A DNA stretch of 16,059 bases from Rhodospirillaceae bacterium CCH5-H10 (GTDB taxonomy: Bacteria > Pseudomonadota > Alphaproteobacteria > Reyranellales > Reyranellaceae), in assembly GCA_001557035.1 (NCBI GenBank), contig LSKJ01000030.1, forward strand, positions 1 to 16,059, written 5' to 3'. The position numbers were made by a program, and so were the translations under genes. The first letter of the stretch is position 1, and every line of letters starts with the position of its first letter. Shown in pieces: positions 1-8,042 of the stretch. The notes under the pieces are model-generated. The model worked only from the letters and a program-made list of their open reading frames with translations. It ran no database searches and was not told the origin of the DNA.

Positions 1-62
1 GATCCAGACACGGCCGCCGCGCCATCACGCGCCACATGAAGCGCGCCGGCCGTGTCTGGATC
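1..62. repeat. Inverted repeat at the left end, 16-bp arms (probable artefact)
   Basis: Bases 1-16 (GATCCAGACACGGCCG) are the exact reverse complement of bases 47-62, with a 30-nt spacer. The right arm lies inside normal rplP coding sequence. The left arm encodes residues (S-R-H-G) that do not fit the conserved L16 segment, which normally reads I-E-A-A before R-R-A. The match stops where the protein becomes normal again. The simplest reading is a fold-back chimera or hairpin artefact at a contig end; a genuine local inverted duplication is less likely. Confidence 0.8.
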
Positions 63-284
63 CGCGTGTTTCCGGACGTTCCCGTTTCGAAGAAGCCCGC
101 TGAAGTCCGCATGGGCTCCGGCAAGGGCGCACCCGAGTTCTGGGCGGCGCGCGTGAAGCCGGGTCGCATCCTGTTCGAGCTCGAGGGCGTCTCGGGCGTG
201 ATCGCCAAGGAAGCCTTGGCGCTCGGCGCCGCGAAGCTGCCGATCAAGACCCGCTTTGTCAGCCGCGTCGGCGCCGAAGGCTGA
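3..284 (+). CDS. rplP: 50S ribosomal protein L16, 3' part only
   Basis: L16 binds 23S rRNA near the A site and the peptidyl transferase centre of the large subunit. The start lies outside the window; about 94 codons to the TGA at 282-284 are present out of a usual total near 137. Recognisable blocks are [20 protein letters not shown], the glycine/lysine-rich [14 protein letters not shown] that contains the conserved loop, and [11 protein letters not shown] near the C-terminus. The first four or five codons visible do not match the family and coincide with an inverted duplication of bases 47-62, so they should not be trusted. It is followed after 11 nt by rpmC, as in the S10 operon of most bacteria. 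Confidence 0.95.
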   Translation, partial: SRHGRRAITRHMKRAGRVWIRVFPDVPVSKKPAEVRMGSGKGAPEFWAARVKPGRILFELEGVSGVIAKEALALGAAKLPIKTRFVSRVGAEG

Positions 285-295
285 GGGAGAAGGAC

Positions 296-487
296 ATGAA
301 GGCCACCGATCTGCGCCCCAAGACCAACGACGAGCTCAAGAACGAGCTCGGCAACCTTCGCAAGGAGGCGTTCAACCTGCGCTTCCAGAAGGCTGGGGGC
401 CAGCTGCAGAAGACTTCCCGCGCGCGCCAGGTTCGTCGCGACATCGCCCGCATCAAGACGGTGCTGGGCGAAAAGGCCGCCGGTTAA
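296..487 (+). CDS. rpmC: 50S ribosomal protein L29
   Basis: A 63-residue two-helix protein of the large subunit that sits next to the exit tunnel, close to L23 and the binding sites of SRP and trigger factor. The length is normal for the family (about 60-70). It opens with [18 protein letters not shown] and has the typical motif [17 protein letters not shown] followed by [14 protein letters not shown]. The ATG is preceded by GGAGAAGGAC, a good Shine-Dalgarno site. It lies 11 nt after rplP and 10 nt before rpsQ, the universal L16-L29-S17 order. Nothing unusual is seen. Confidence 0.97.
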   Translation: MKATDLRPKTNDELKNELGNLRKEAFNLRFQKAGGQLQKTSRARQVRRDIARIKTVLGEKAAG

Positions 488-497
488 GGAGCACGAA

Positions 498-746
498 ATG
501 CCGAAGCGTATCCTGGAAGGCGTCGTCGTCAGCGACAAGATGGACAAGACCATCGTCGTGAAGGTCGAGCGCCGCGTTCAGCATCCGATCTACAAGAAGT
601 TCATTCGCAAGTCGAAGAAGTATCACGCGCACGACGAAGCCAACGCCTTCAAGGGCAAGGTTGGTGAAATCGTCCGCATCCGCGAGTGCCGCCCGCTGTC
701 CAAGACCAAGAGCTGGGAAGTTCTGGTCGAAGGCGCCCAGGCTTAA
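498..746 (+). CDS. rpsQ: 30S ribosomal protein S17
   Basis: S17 is a primary 16S rRNA binding protein with an OB fold that helps fold the 5' domain of the small subunit. The 82-residue product starts [18 protein letters not shown] and contains the family motif [18 protein letters not shown], then the KYHAHDEAN and [13 protein letters not shown] segments. The length matches the family (80-90). A GGAG sequence precedes the ATG at a normal distance. It is the last gene of the S10 group; rplN, which begins the spc group, follows after 18 nt with no visible terminator, so read-through from the S10 group is expected. Confidence 0.97.
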   Translation: MPKRILEGVVVSDKMDKTIVVKVERRVQHPIYKKFIRKSKKYHAHDEANAFKGKVGEIVRIRECRPLSKTKSWEVLVEGAQA

Positions 747-764
747 GCGGTCGGAGCAACAGTC

Positions 765-1133
765 ATGATTCAGATGCGAACCAACCTCGAGGTCGCCGAC
801 AATTCCGGTGCCCGTCGAGTCCAGTGCATCAAGGTGCTGGGCGGCTCCCGCCGCAAGTATGCCTCGGTCGGCGACGTCATCGTCGTGTCGATCAAGGAAG
901 CCATTCCGCGCGGCAAGGTGAAGAAGGGCGAGGTGCATCGCGCCGTCGTCGTCCGCACCTCGTTCGCCCTGCGCCGCCCCGACGGCAGCGCCATCCGTTT
1001 CGATCGCAACGCCGCCGTGTTGATCAGCAAGCAGGACGAACCGATCGGCACTCGTATCTTCGGACCGGTGACGCGCGAGCTGCGCGCCAAGAAGTTCATG
1101 AAGATCATCTCGCTTGCGCCTGAGGTGCTCTAG
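765..1133 (+). CDS. rplN: 50S ribosomal protein L14
   Basis: L14 lies on the subunit interface of the 50S particle, binds 23S rRNA and contacts 16S rRNA in bridge B8. The product is 122 residues, the standard length. It starts [18 protein letters not shown] and carries the conserved [16 protein letters not shown] block and the C-terminal [13 protein letters not shown] signature. The ATG at 765 gives the usual N-terminus exactly, with GGAGCAA just upstream. The stop is only 2 nt before the rplX start, which suggests translational coupling. Confidence 0.98.
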   Translation: MIQMRTNLEVADNSGARRVQCIKVLGGSRRKYASVGDVIVVSIKEAIPRGKVKKGEVHRAVVVRTSFALRRPDGSAIRFDRNAAVLISKQDEPIGTRIFGPVTRELRAKKFMKIISLAPEVL

Positions 1134-1135
1134 CC

Positions 1136-1459
1136 ATGGCAAACAAACTGAAGATCAAGAAGGGCGACCGGGTGAAAGTCATCACCGGTGGCAGCAAGGG
1201 CAAGGTGGGCGACGTCCTGCGCGTTCTTCCCAAGGAGAACCGCGTGGTCGTTTCCGGCGTCAACATGATCAAGCGCCACACCAAGCCGAGCCGTGCGGAA
1301 GCCGGCGGCATCATCGAACGCGAGGCCACGATCCACGTCTCCAACGTGGCCCTGCTGGATCCCAAATCGGACAAGCCGACGAAGGTCGGGTTCCGGTTCC
1401 TTGAAGACGGCCGCAAGGTGCGCATCGCGCGCGCCTCCGGCGAGACCATCGACCGCTAG
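1136..1459 (+). CDS. rplX: 50S ribosomal protein L24
   Basis: L24 is an early assembly initiator of the large subunit and binds the 5' end of 23S rRNA near the tunnel exit. The 107-residue protein has an N-terminal KOW-type segment ([18 protein letters not shown], about residues 8-25), then [14 protein letters not shown] and the downstream [17 protein letters not shown] block. Length and start ([11 protein letters not shown]) fit the family. It begins 2 nt after the rplN stop and ends 11 nt before rplE. Its own ribosome-binding site would lie inside the rplN 3' end, where GAGGTG is visible. Confidence 0.97.
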   Translation: MANKLKIKKGDRVKVITGGSKGKVGDVLRVLPKENRVVVSGVNMIKRHTKPSRAEAGGIIEREATIHVSNVALLDPKSDKPTKVGFRFLEDGRKVRIARASGETIDR

Positions 1460-1470
1460 GAGAACGGGCC

Positions 1471-2013
1471 ATGCCCGCGCGTCTGCAAGAACACTACACC
1501 AAGACCGTGCGTGAAGCGCTGATCAAGGAGTTCTCCTACAAGAACCCCTTCGAGGTGCCGAAGCTCGATAAGATCGTCATCAACATGGGCGTCGGCGAGG
1601 CGGTCAACGACCGCAAGGCCGTCGACGGCGCCGTGGCCGACCTGACGGCAATTACCGGCCAGAAGCCGGTGATCACCCGGTCGCGCAAGTCGATCGCGAC
1701 CTTCAAGCTGCGTGAAGGCATGGCGATCGGCACCAAGGTCACGCTGCGCCGCGACCGGATGTACGAGTTCATCGACCGCCTGATCAACATCGCCCTGCCT
1801 CGGGTTCGCGATTTCCGCGGCCTGAACGGCAAGTCTTTCGACGGCAATGGCAACTACGCCATGGGCCTGAAGGAACAGATCGTGTTCCCTGAAATCGACT
1901 ACGACAAGGTCGACCAGGTGCGCGGTATGGACATCATCATCTGCACGACGGCGAAGACGGATGCGGAAGCCAGGTCGCTTCTCCGCGCTTTCGACTTCCC
2001 GTTCGTGAACTGA
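1471..2013 (+). CDS. rplE: 50S ribosomal protein L5
   Basis: L5 binds 5S rRNA and forms the central protuberance of the large subunit, contacting S13 across the interface. At 180 residues it matches the usual 179-187. Signature segments are [18 protein letters not shown] near residues 25-42, [19 protein letters not shown] in the middle, then [17 protein letters not shown] and the C-terminal [18 protein letters not shown]. The ATG is preceded by AGGAGAACGGGCC. It is followed after 14 nt by rpsN. No oddities are seen. Confidence 0.98.
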   Translation: MPARLQEHYTKTVREALIKEFSYKNPFEVPKLDKIVINMGVGEAVNDRKAVDGAVADLTAITGQKPVITRSRKSIATFKLREGMAIGTKVTLRRDRMYEFIDRLINIALPRVRDFRGLNGKSFDGNGNYAMGLKEQIVFPEIDYDKVDQVRGMDIIICTTAKTDAEARSLLRAFDFPFVN

Positions 2014-2027
2014 GGCCGGAGAAACAC

Positions 2028-2333
2028 ATGGCCAAGACTAGCTCGGTCGAGAAGAACAACCGGCGTGCAAAGTTGGCGAAGCAATACGCCGGCAAGCGCG
2101 CCAAGCTGAAGGCGATGGCGGTCGACGACAAGTTGACGCCGGAAGAGCGCTTCGGAGCCCGCCTCAAGCTGGCTGACCTGCCGCGCAATTCGTCGCCGAC
2201 GCGTATCCGCAATCGGTGCGAACTCACGGGCCGCCCGCGGGCCGTGTATCGCAAGTTCAAGCTGTCGCGCGTTGCGCTGCGTCAGCTGGCGTCGCTGGGT
2301 GCTCTGCCCGGCGTCGTGAAGTCGAGCTGGTAA
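2028..2333 (+). CDS. rpsN: 30S ribosomal protein S14, long zinc-free form
   Basis: S14 is a late-assembling protein of the 30S head. The 101-residue product is the long form found in most Proteobacteria. It has a single cysteine in [19 protein letters not shown] and lacks the two CxxC pairs of the short zinc-ribbon form, so it should not need zinc. The start [20 protein letters not shown] and the end GVVKSSW are typical. The ATG follows GGAGAAACAC. It sits in the canonical rplE-rpsN-rpsH order, 14 nt and 16 nt from its neighbours. Confidence 0.98.
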   Translation: MAKTSSVEKNNRRAKLAKQYAGKRAKLKAMAVDDKLTPEERFGARLKLADLPRNSSPTRIRNRCELTGRPRAVYRKFKLSRVALRQLASLGALPGVVKSSW

Positions 2334-2349
2334 ACGGGGACCGTAGACC

Positions 2350-2748
2350 ATGGCGATGACAGATCCCGTCGGCGATTTGCTGACCCGTATCCGCAACGGC
2401 CAGTCGGCGCGCCTCGACAGCGTGACGGCGCCGGCTTCGCGGCTCCGGTCGAGTGTTCTCGATGTGCTCCAGCGCGAGGGCTATATCCGCGGCTGGTTCG
2501 AGGAAGAGCTGCGCCCCGGCGTGAAGGAGCTCCGCATCGAGCTCAAGTATGACAATGGCCGCCCGGTCATCAAGGAGATCAAGCGCGTCTCCACCCCGGG
2601 CCGTCGCGTCTACTCCAAGATCCGCGAGCTGCCGCGCCACTTCAATGGCCTCGGCATCTCGATCCTCTCCACGCCGCGCGGTGTCATGTCCGACGCCGAG
2701 GCGCGGGCCGCCAATGTCGGCGGCGAAGTCATCTGCAAGGTGTTCTGA
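2350..2748 (+). CDS. rpsH: 30S ribosomal protein S8
   Basis: S8 binds the central domain of 16S rRNA and, in E. coli, represses the spc operon by binding a mimic in its own mRNA. The protein is 132 residues, normal for the family. It begins MAMTDPVGDLLTRIRNGQ and carries the C-terminal rRNA-binding segments STPGRRVY and GLGISILSTPRGVM, ending in GGEVICKVF. The stop lies 2 nt before the rplF start, suggesting coupling. I did not find an obvious copy of the E. coli S8 regulatory site at rplE in this sequence. Confidence 0.98.
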   Translation: MAMTDPVGDLLTRIRNGQSARLDSVTAPASRLRSSVLDVLQREGYIRGWFEEELRPGVKELRIELKYDNGRPVIKEIKRVSTPGRRVYSKIRELPRHFNGLGISILSTPRGVMSDAEARAANVGGEVICKVF

Positions 2749-2750
2749 CC

Positions 2751-3284
2751 ATGTCGCGCGTCGGTAAAAATCCGGTCGCCATCCCGGCCGGTGTCACCAT
2801 CGAGCTCAAGGGCCAGCACCTCAAGGCCAAGGGCAAGCGGGGCGAACTCCAGCTCATGGTCCATGACGACGTCATCGTCGCCAAGGAAGCCGAGGGCCTG
2901 GTCTTCAAGCCGCGGAACGAGAGCCGCCGCGCCCGCATGCAGTGGGGCACGGCACGCAACCTGGCGAGCAACGTCGTGCGCGGCGTGTCCGACGGGTTCA
3001 CGATCAACCTCGAGATCAACGGCGTGGGCTATCGCGCCGCGGCGGACGCCAAGATGCTGAAGATGCAGCTCGGCTTCAGCCACGATGTCGAGATTCCCAT
3101 TCCAGCCGGTATCCAGATCAAGGCGGTGAAGCCGACCGAGATCGAGATTTCCGGCGCCGATCGTCAGCGCGTGGGCCAGGTTGCGGCCGAGATCCGCAGC
3201 CTGCGTCCGCCGGAGCCCTACAAGGGCAAGGGCATCAAGTACTCGACCGAGACGATCCGGCGCAAGGAAGGCAAGAAGAAGTAG
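2751..3284 (+). CDS. rplF: 50S ribosomal protein L6
   Basis: L6 lies at the base of the L7/L12 stalk near the sarcin-ricin loop and consists of two similar domains. The product has 177 residues, the standard length. It begins [15 protein letters not shown]; the second domain carries [19 protein letters not shown] and the very conserved C-terminal [11 protein letters not shown]. The ATG is 2 nt after the rpsH stop. A lysine-rich tail (RRKEGKKK) ends the protein, and rplR follows 13 nt later. Confidence 0.98.
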   Translation: MSRVGKNPVAIPAGVTIELKGQHLKAKGKRGELQLMVHDDVIVAKEAEGLVFKPRNESRRARMQWGTARNLASNVVRGVSDGFTINLEINGVGYRAAADAKMLKMQLGFSHDVEIPIPAGIQIKAVKPTEIEISGADRQRVGQVAAEIRSLRPPEPYKGKGIKYSTETIRRKEGKKK

Positions 3285-3297
3285 AGGCGAGAGAACC

Positions 3298-3660
3298 ATG
3301 TCCGACCGCAATGCTCTTTTCGCCCGCCGCCAGCGGCGCACGCGCTACGCGCTGCGCCAGGCCGCCGGCGGCCGTCCGCGCCTCAGCGTTTTTCGCTCTG
3401 GCAAGCACATCTATGCCCAGGTCATCGACGACCGGAAGGGCGTGACCCTGGCTGCAGCCTCGTCGCTCGACAAGGATGTCCGGGGTTCGCTCAAGACCGG
3501 CGCCGACAAGGGCGCTGCTGCCGAGGTTGGCAAGCTGATCGCCGCCCGCGCCGTCGCGGCCGGCATCAAGGAAGTCATCTTCGATCGCGGTGGCTACACG
3601 TATCACGGCCGCATCGCTGCGCTGGCCAATGCCGCCCGTGAGGGCGGTCTGTCGTTCTGA
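3298..3660 (+). CDS. rplR: 50S ribosomal protein L18
   Basis: L18 binds 5S rRNA and joins it to the large subunit together with L5. The chosen ATG at 3298 gives 120 residues starting [21 protein letters not shown] longer open frame extends to 3181, but it would overlap rplF and add 39 residues that match nothing, and GAGAG sits just before 3298. Family motifs are [20 protein letters not shown] near the middle and the C-terminal [20 protein letters not shown]. It is 13 nt after rplF and 14 nt before rpsE. Confidence 0.97.
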   Translation: MSDRNALFARRQRRTRYALRQAAGGRPRLSVFRSGKHIYAQVIDDRKGVTLAAASSLDKDVRGSLKTGADKGAAAEVGKLIAARAVAAGIKEVIFDRGGYTYHGRIAALANAAREGGLSF

Positions 3661-3674
3661 TCGGGAGTTAGGAT

Positions 3675-4265
3675 ATGGCTCGTTCACCCGGTGGTTCCGG
3701 CCGTTCTCCGCGCGATCGCGATCGGAGCCGCGACCGCGACCGCGACGAGGACAATGAACTGACCGACAAGCTGGTCACGATCAATCGCGTCGCGAAGGTC
3801 GTGAAGGGCGGTCGTCGCTTCGCGTTTGCCGCCATCGTCGTCGTTGGCGACCAGCGTGGCCGCGTCGGCCACGGCGCCGGCAAGGCCCGTGAGGTTCCCG
3901 AGGCGATCCGCAAGGCCACGGAGGCGGCCAAGCGCGGCCTGATCCGCGTGCCGCTGCGCGACGGTCGCACGCTGCATCATGACGTCAAGGGCCGCTTCGG
4001 CGCCGGCAAGGTGACGCTGCGGGCCGCCCCGGCCGGTACCGGCATCATCGCCGGCGGCCCGATGCGCGCCATCTTCGAGACGCTCGGCATCAAGGATATC
4101 GTCGCCAAGTCGGTCGGCACGTCCAACCCGCACAACATGATCAAGGCGACGTTCAAGGCGCTCGAGCAGCTCAACTCGCCGCGCATGGTCGCCACCCGCC
4201 GCGGCAAGAAGGTCGGCGACCTTCTCGGCCGCCGTGACGAGACGACCGCGGAAGCGGCGGCTTAA
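3675..4265 (+). CDS. rpsE: 30S ribosomal protein S5 with Arg-Asp-rich N-terminal extension
   Basis: S5 helps form the mRNA entry site and affects decoding accuracy (ram mutations). The protein is 196 residues against about 167 in E. coli. The excess is an N-terminal extension of roughly 25 residues made of Ser, Gly, Arg and Asp, with an RD dipeptide run at residues 13-24. Extensions are common in alphaproteobacterial S5. The core is normal: [16 protein letters not shown] in the double-stranded RNA-binding-type domain and [18 protein letters not shown] in the C-terminal domain. A poly-Ala tail closes it. The start is preceded by GGGAGTTAGGAT. Confidence 0.97.
   Translation: MARSPGGSGRSPRDRDRSRDRDRDEDNELTDKLVTINRVAKVVKGGRRFAFAAIVVVGDQRGRVGHGAGKAREVPEAIRKATEAAKRGLIRVPLRDGRTLHHDVKGRFGAGKVTLRAAPAGTGIIAGGPMRAIFETLGIKDIVAKSVGTSNPHNMIKATFKALEQLNSPRMVATRRGKKVGDLLGRRDETTAEAAA
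3711..3746 (+). repeat. Hexanucleotide repeat encoding Arg-Asp units in rpsE
   Basis: Six consecutive 6-nt units in frame: CGCGAT twice, CGGAGC once, CGCGAC three times. They encode [12 protein letters not shown] at residues 13-24 of S5. The three identical CGCGAC units suggest recent slippage-type expansion in a tail that tolerates length change. Confidence 0.9.
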
Positions 4266-4276
4266 GGAACCGGACC

Positions 4277-4465
4277 ATGGCCAAGACAGTCAAGATCACC
4301 CAGACCGGCAGCCACATCGGCCGCACGGACGATCAGCGCGCGACGCTGATCGGCCTGGGGCTCAACAAGCGTCACCGCACCCGCGAGCTCGTGGATACGC
4401 CCGAAGTTCGCGGCATGATCAACAAGGTGCGCCACCTCGTGCGCGTCGAAGAGGAAGCGCGCTAA
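4277..4465 (+). CDS. rpmD: 50S ribosomal protein L30
   Basis: A small large-subunit protein that binds 23S rRNA domain II. The 62-residue product starts [16 protein letters not shown] and contains the family core [20 protein letters not shown] followed by [16 protein letters not shown]. The length is normal (about 60). It lies 11 nt after rpsE with AAGGAACCGG before the ATG. It keeps the usual place between rpsE and rplO. L30 is absent from some bacterial lineages, but the copy here looks intact. Confidence 0.97.
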   Translation: MAKTVKITQTGSHIGRTDDQRATLIGLGLNKRHRTRELVDTPEVRGMINKVRHLVRVEEEAR

Positions 4466-4497
4466 GGCCCTGAGGCCGCGGCGCGGAGGTAATTACC
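4466..4497 (+). promoter_or_regulatory. rplO leader: small hairpin and palindrome over the Shine-Dalgarno site
   Basis: The 32-nt gap between rpmD and rplO has a GGCC-CTGA-GGCC mini-hairpin at 4466-4477 and a strong ribosome-binding site, GGAGGT (4485-4490). The last two G's and the T begin a perfect 10-nt palindrome, GGTAATTACC (4488-4497), that ends right before the ATG. The ribosome-binding site is certain; a regulatory role for the palindrome is speculative. Confidence 0.45.
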
Positions 4498-4977
4498 ATG
4501 AGACTGAACCAGATCTCGGACAACCCTGGCGCCCGCAAGGGCCGCATGCGCGTCGGCCGCGGCATCGGCTCCGGCAAGGGCAAGACCGCCGGTCGCGGCG
4601 TCAAGGGCCAGAAGTCCCGCACCGGCGTCGCCATCAAGGGCTTCGAGGGCGGCCAGATGCCGCTCTATCGCCGCATCCCGAAGCGCGGCTTCCGTCCGCC
4701 GCACCAGAAGAGCTACCAGGTGGTCAATCTGGGCACGCTCCAGAAGGCGATCGACGACAAGAAGCTCGACGCGGCCAAGGTGATCGACGCCGAGGCGATG
4801 CTGGCGGCCGGCCTGTTCAAGAATGCCGCGGACGGTGTCCGCCTCCTTGGCAAGGGCGAGATCAAGACCAAGATCGAAGTGAAGGTTGCGGGCGCCTCGG
4901 CGTCGGCGATCGCCGCGGTCGAGAAGGCCGGCGGCAAGGTCGAACTCCCGCCCAAGCCCGTGGCCGAAGCGGCCTGA
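4498..4977 (+). CDS. rplO: 50S ribosomal protein L15
   Basis: L15 is a late-assembly protein of the large subunit whose extended N-terminus threads into 23S rRNA. The product has 159 residues, typical for alphaproteobacteria. It starts [20 protein letters not shown] and contains the glycine/lysine-rich [18 protein letters not shown] and [18 protein letters not shown] segments. The C-terminal half carries [17 protein letters not shown] and ends in an Ala/Lys/Pro tail. A strong GGAGGT lies upstream. It is followed by a 59-nt gap and secY, the conserved end of the spc group. Confidence 0.98.
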   Translation: MRLNQISDNPGARKGRMRVGRGIGSGKGKTAGRGVKGQKSRTGVAIKGFEGGQMPLYRRIPKRGFRPPHQKSYQVVNLGTLQKAIDDKKLDAAKVIDAEAMLAAGLFKNAADGVRLLGKGEIKTKIEVKVAGASASAIAAVEKAGGKVELPPKPVAEAA

Positions 4978-5036
4978 TCCGGACGGCGTCAACGGGGGCG
5001 TCGCTTCCCCCTTGTGTCGTTCACGCGTGAGGTTCC
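4978..5036 (+). promoter_or_regulatory. rplO-secY spacer with hairpin and palindrome at the ribosome-binding site
   Basis: The 59-nt spacer is the third largest in the ribosomal block. GGGGG at 4994-4998 can pair with CCCCC at 5007-5011 over an 8-nt loop; only a short mixed T/G stretch follows, so it is a poor terminator. A perfect palindrome, TCACGCGTGA (5021-5030), abuts and overlaps the presumed Shine-Dalgarno site GAGG (5029-5032), which lies 4 nt before the secY ATG. Pairing could tune SecY synthesis, but that is inference. Confidence 0.4.
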
Positions 5037-6379
<1,343 letters not shown>

Positions 6380-6383
<4 letters not shown>

Positions 6384-7030
6384 ACATCATTCTTCTGGGA
6401 CCGCCGGGCGCCGGCAAGGGCACGCAGGCGCAGCGGCTTCAGCAGGAGCGGGGGCTGATCCAGCTCTCGACCGGCGACATGCTGCGGGCTGCCGTGGCTT
6501 CGGGTAGCGAACTCGGCCAGAAGGCCAAGGGCATCATGGAGCGGGGCGAACTGGTCCCGGACGAGCTGATGGTCGGCCTGATCAAGGACCGTATCGCCCA
6601 GCCGGACTGCGCCAAGGGCTTCATCCTGGACGGCTTCCCGCGCACCGAAGCCCAGGCCAGGGCGCTGGACAAGATGCTGGCCGAGACGACCCGGAAGCTC
6701 GACCGGGTCATCGAGATGGAAGTCGACGAGAAGGCGCTGACGGAGCGCGTCGTCGGCCGGTTTTCCTGCGCCAAGTGCGGCGCGGGCTATCACGACAAGT
6801 TCAAGCGGCCGAAGGCCGAAGGTGTCTGCGACGTCTGCGGGTCGAAGGAGTTCACCCGCCGCAAGGACGATAATGCAGATACCATGAAGACTCGTATGGC
6901 CGCCTACCGGGCTCAGACCGAGCCCCTGCTGCCCTACTACAGTGCCCGGGGGGTGCTGCGGAAGGTCGACGGGATGGCCGCGATGGACGAAGTTTACCGC
7001 CAGATCACGGGAGTTCTGGCGGGGACTTGA
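6380..7030 (+). CDS. adk: Adenylate kinase, zinc-binding lid type
   Basis: Cytoplasmic enzyme that converts ATP + AMP to 2 ADP. The 216-residue protein is the long bacterial type. The P-loop is GPPGAGKGT (residues 7-15); the AMP-binding segment includes LSTGDMLRAAV and GFILDGFPRTEAQA (80-93). The LID domain holds four cysteines in two CxxC pairs (C130, C133, C150, C153), expected to bind structural zinc; E. coli Adk lacks these. The C-terminal part has RKDDNADTMKTRM with the conserved Asp-Asp and Arg residues. The ATG overlaps the secY TGA by 4 nt. The next gene is 120 nt away and has its own promoter. Confidence 0.98.
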
Positions 7031-7045
7031 CAAGGGTTAGTTCCA

Positions 7046-7073
7046 TTGACTCGGGGGCGCGGGTACATATAAT
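7046..7073 (+). promoter_or_regulatory. Sigma-70-type promoter for rpsM-rpsK-rpoA-rplQ
   Basis: TTGACT (7046-7051), a 16-nt spacer, then the perfect -10 hexamer TATAAT (7068-7073). Transcription would start near 7080, giving a leader of about 70 nt before rpsM. It lies in the 120-nt adk-rpsM gap, an AT-richer spot in very GC-rich DNA. It would let the alpha group, including RNA polymerase alpha, be transcribed independently of the upstream genes. Confidence 0.8.
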
Positions 7074-7107
7074 CGCGCGCTTTTCCGGGGCCAGCGGAAC
7101 TGTGACG

Positions 7108-7125
7108 GGCGCGCGCGAGCGCGCC
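7108..7125 (+). promoter_or_regulatory. GNRA-capped hairpin in the rpsM leader
   Basis: A perfect 7-bp GC stem, GGCGCGC (7108-7114) with GCGCGCC (7119-7125), is closed by a GCGA tetraloop of the GNRA class. It ends 11 nt before the AAGGAG ribosome-binding site of rpsM (7137-7142). In E. coli the alpha operon is regulated by S4 at a pseudoknot around the rpsM start. Whether this hairpin has a comparable role is unknown. Confidence 0.5.
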
Positions 7126-7150
7126 ATAAGTCTTTGAAGGAGTTGGGACT

Positions 7151-7528
7151 TTGGCTCGTATAGCCGGTGTGAACATTCCGACCGCCAAGCGTGTCGTGAT
7201 CGGACTTCAGTACATCCACGGGATCGGTGCGGCGAAAGCCAAGGAGATCTGTGGAAAAGTGGGGATCGACGAGTCGCGTCGCGTGAACACGCTGAGCGAC
7301 GACGAGGTCATCCGCATCCGCGAGACCATCGACCGCGACTACTCGGTCGAGGGTGACCTGCGCCGTGAAGTGGCGATGAACATCAAGCGCCTGATGGATC
7401 TGGCCTGCTACCGCGGCCTGCGTCATCGCCGCGGCCTGCCGGTCCACGGCCAGCGCACGCATACCAATGCGCGCACCCGCAAGGGTCCGGCCAAGCCGAT
7501 CGCCGGCAAGAAAAAAGTGACGAAGTAA
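7151..7528 (+). CDS. rpsM: 30S ribosomal protein S13, TTG start
   Basis: S13 lies in the head of the 30S subunit, forms intersubunit bridges with L5 and touches the P-site tRNA. The product is 125 residues. The start is a TTG at 7151: it yields the universal N-terminus [10 protein letters not shown], there is no in-frame ATG just upstream, and AAGGAG stands 8 nt before it. Other signatures are [17 protein letters not shown], the [20 protein letters not shown] block and the basic C-terminal tail (GKKKVTK). It is the first gene after the internal promoter and lies 15 nt before rpsK. Confidence 0.97.
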   Translation: MARIAGVNIPTAKRVVIGLQYIHGIGAAKAKEICGKVGIDESRRVNTLSDDEVIRIRETIDRDYSVEGDLRREVAMNIKRLMDLACYRGLRHRRGLPVHGQRTHTNARTRKGPAKPIAGKKKVTK

Positions 7529-7543
7529 GAGGGGATAGAGGTC

Positions 7544-7945
7544 ATGGCCAAAGCTGCAGCCGCCGCCGCCGCGCGTCCCCGTCGCAAGGAACGCAAGAAC
7601 ATCATCGCGGGCGTCGCTCACGTGAACGCGTCGTTCAACAACACGATCGTCACGATCACCGACGCGCAGGGCAACGCGATCGCCTGGTCGTCGTCGGGCC
7701 AGCAGGGCTTCAAGGGCTCGCGCAAGTCGACCCCGTTCGCCGCGCAGATGGCCGCCGAAGGCGCCGGTCGCAAGGCGATGGAGCACGGCATGCGCACCAT
7801 CGAGATCCTCGTGCGTGGTCCGGGTTCGGGCCGCGAGTCGGCGCTGCGCGCGCTGCAGGCCGTCGGCCTCGCCGTGACGTCGATCCGCGACGTGACGCCG
7901 ATCCCGCACAACGGCTGCCGCCCGCCGAAGCGTCGTCGCGTCTGA
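7544..7945 (+). CDS. rpsK: 30S ribosomal protein S11
   Basis: S11 is part of the platform of the small subunit and contacts the mRNA near the E site. The protein has 133 residues; an alanine-rich start ([19 protein letters not shown]) precedes the core. Family marks are [50 protein letters not shown] and the highly conserved end [14 protein letters not shown]. The ATG follows GAGGGGATAGAGGTC. In E. coli the next gene would be rpsD; here it is rpoA, the usual alphaproteobacterial arrangement, after a 97-nt structured spacer. Confidence 0.98.
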   Translation: MAKAAAAAAARPRRKERKNIIAGVAHVNASFNNTIVTITDAQGNAIAWSSSGQQGFKGSRKSTPFAAQMAAEGAGRKAMEHGMRTIEILVRGPGSGRESALRALQAVGLAVTSIRDVTPIPHNGCRPPKRRRV

Positions 7946-7949
7946 TTTC

Positions 7950-7981
7950 GAGCGGAGGCGGTGCTCTGGCGCCGCCCGCTC
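7950..7981 (+). promoter_or_regulatory. Strong stem-loop after rpsK
   Basis: The arms are GAGCG (7950-7954), a 2-nt bulge GA, and GGCGGTGC (7957-7964), pairing with GCGCCGCC (7969-7976) and CGCTC (7977-7981) over the loop TCTG. That makes 13 pairs with one G-U. The following sequence is TTCGAG, not a T-run, so it is not an intrinsic terminator. It could be a processing or stability element, or a protein-binding site. Confidence 0.6.
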
Positions 7982-8020
7982 TTCGAGAATGTATGGCGAG
8001 TCCCGAGGGGCTCGCTCGAA
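7982..8020 (+). promoter_or_regulatory. Second stem-loop in the rpoA leader
   Basis: The inner stem GCGAGTCC (7996-8003) pairs with GGGCTCGC (8008-8015) over a CGAG loop, eight pairs with one G-U. An outer helix, TTCGAG (7982-7987) with CTCGAA (8015-8020), can close around it, competing for one base. The structure ends 8 nt before the rpoA Shine-Dalgarno GAGGGG (8029-8034). Function is inferred only from position and strength. Confidence 0.55.
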
Positions 8021-8042
8021 CCGGTCTAGAGGGGTAGCCCAC

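Noticed and set aside
4994-5018. Intrinsic terminator between rplO and secY
   Set aside because: The stem is only 5 bp with an 8-nt loop and no T-run, and secY needs read-through.
7027-7032. TTGACA overlapping the adk stop as an alternative -35 box
   Set aside because: No -10-like hexamer lies 15-19 nt downstream; the TTGACT at 7046 pairs properly with TATAAT.
7989-8042. Upstream ATG at 7989 as the rpoA start
   Set aside because: It has no good ribosome-binding site, lies within strong RNA structure, and adds 18 residues absent from the family; the GTG at 8043 fits both the site and the homologous N-terminus.
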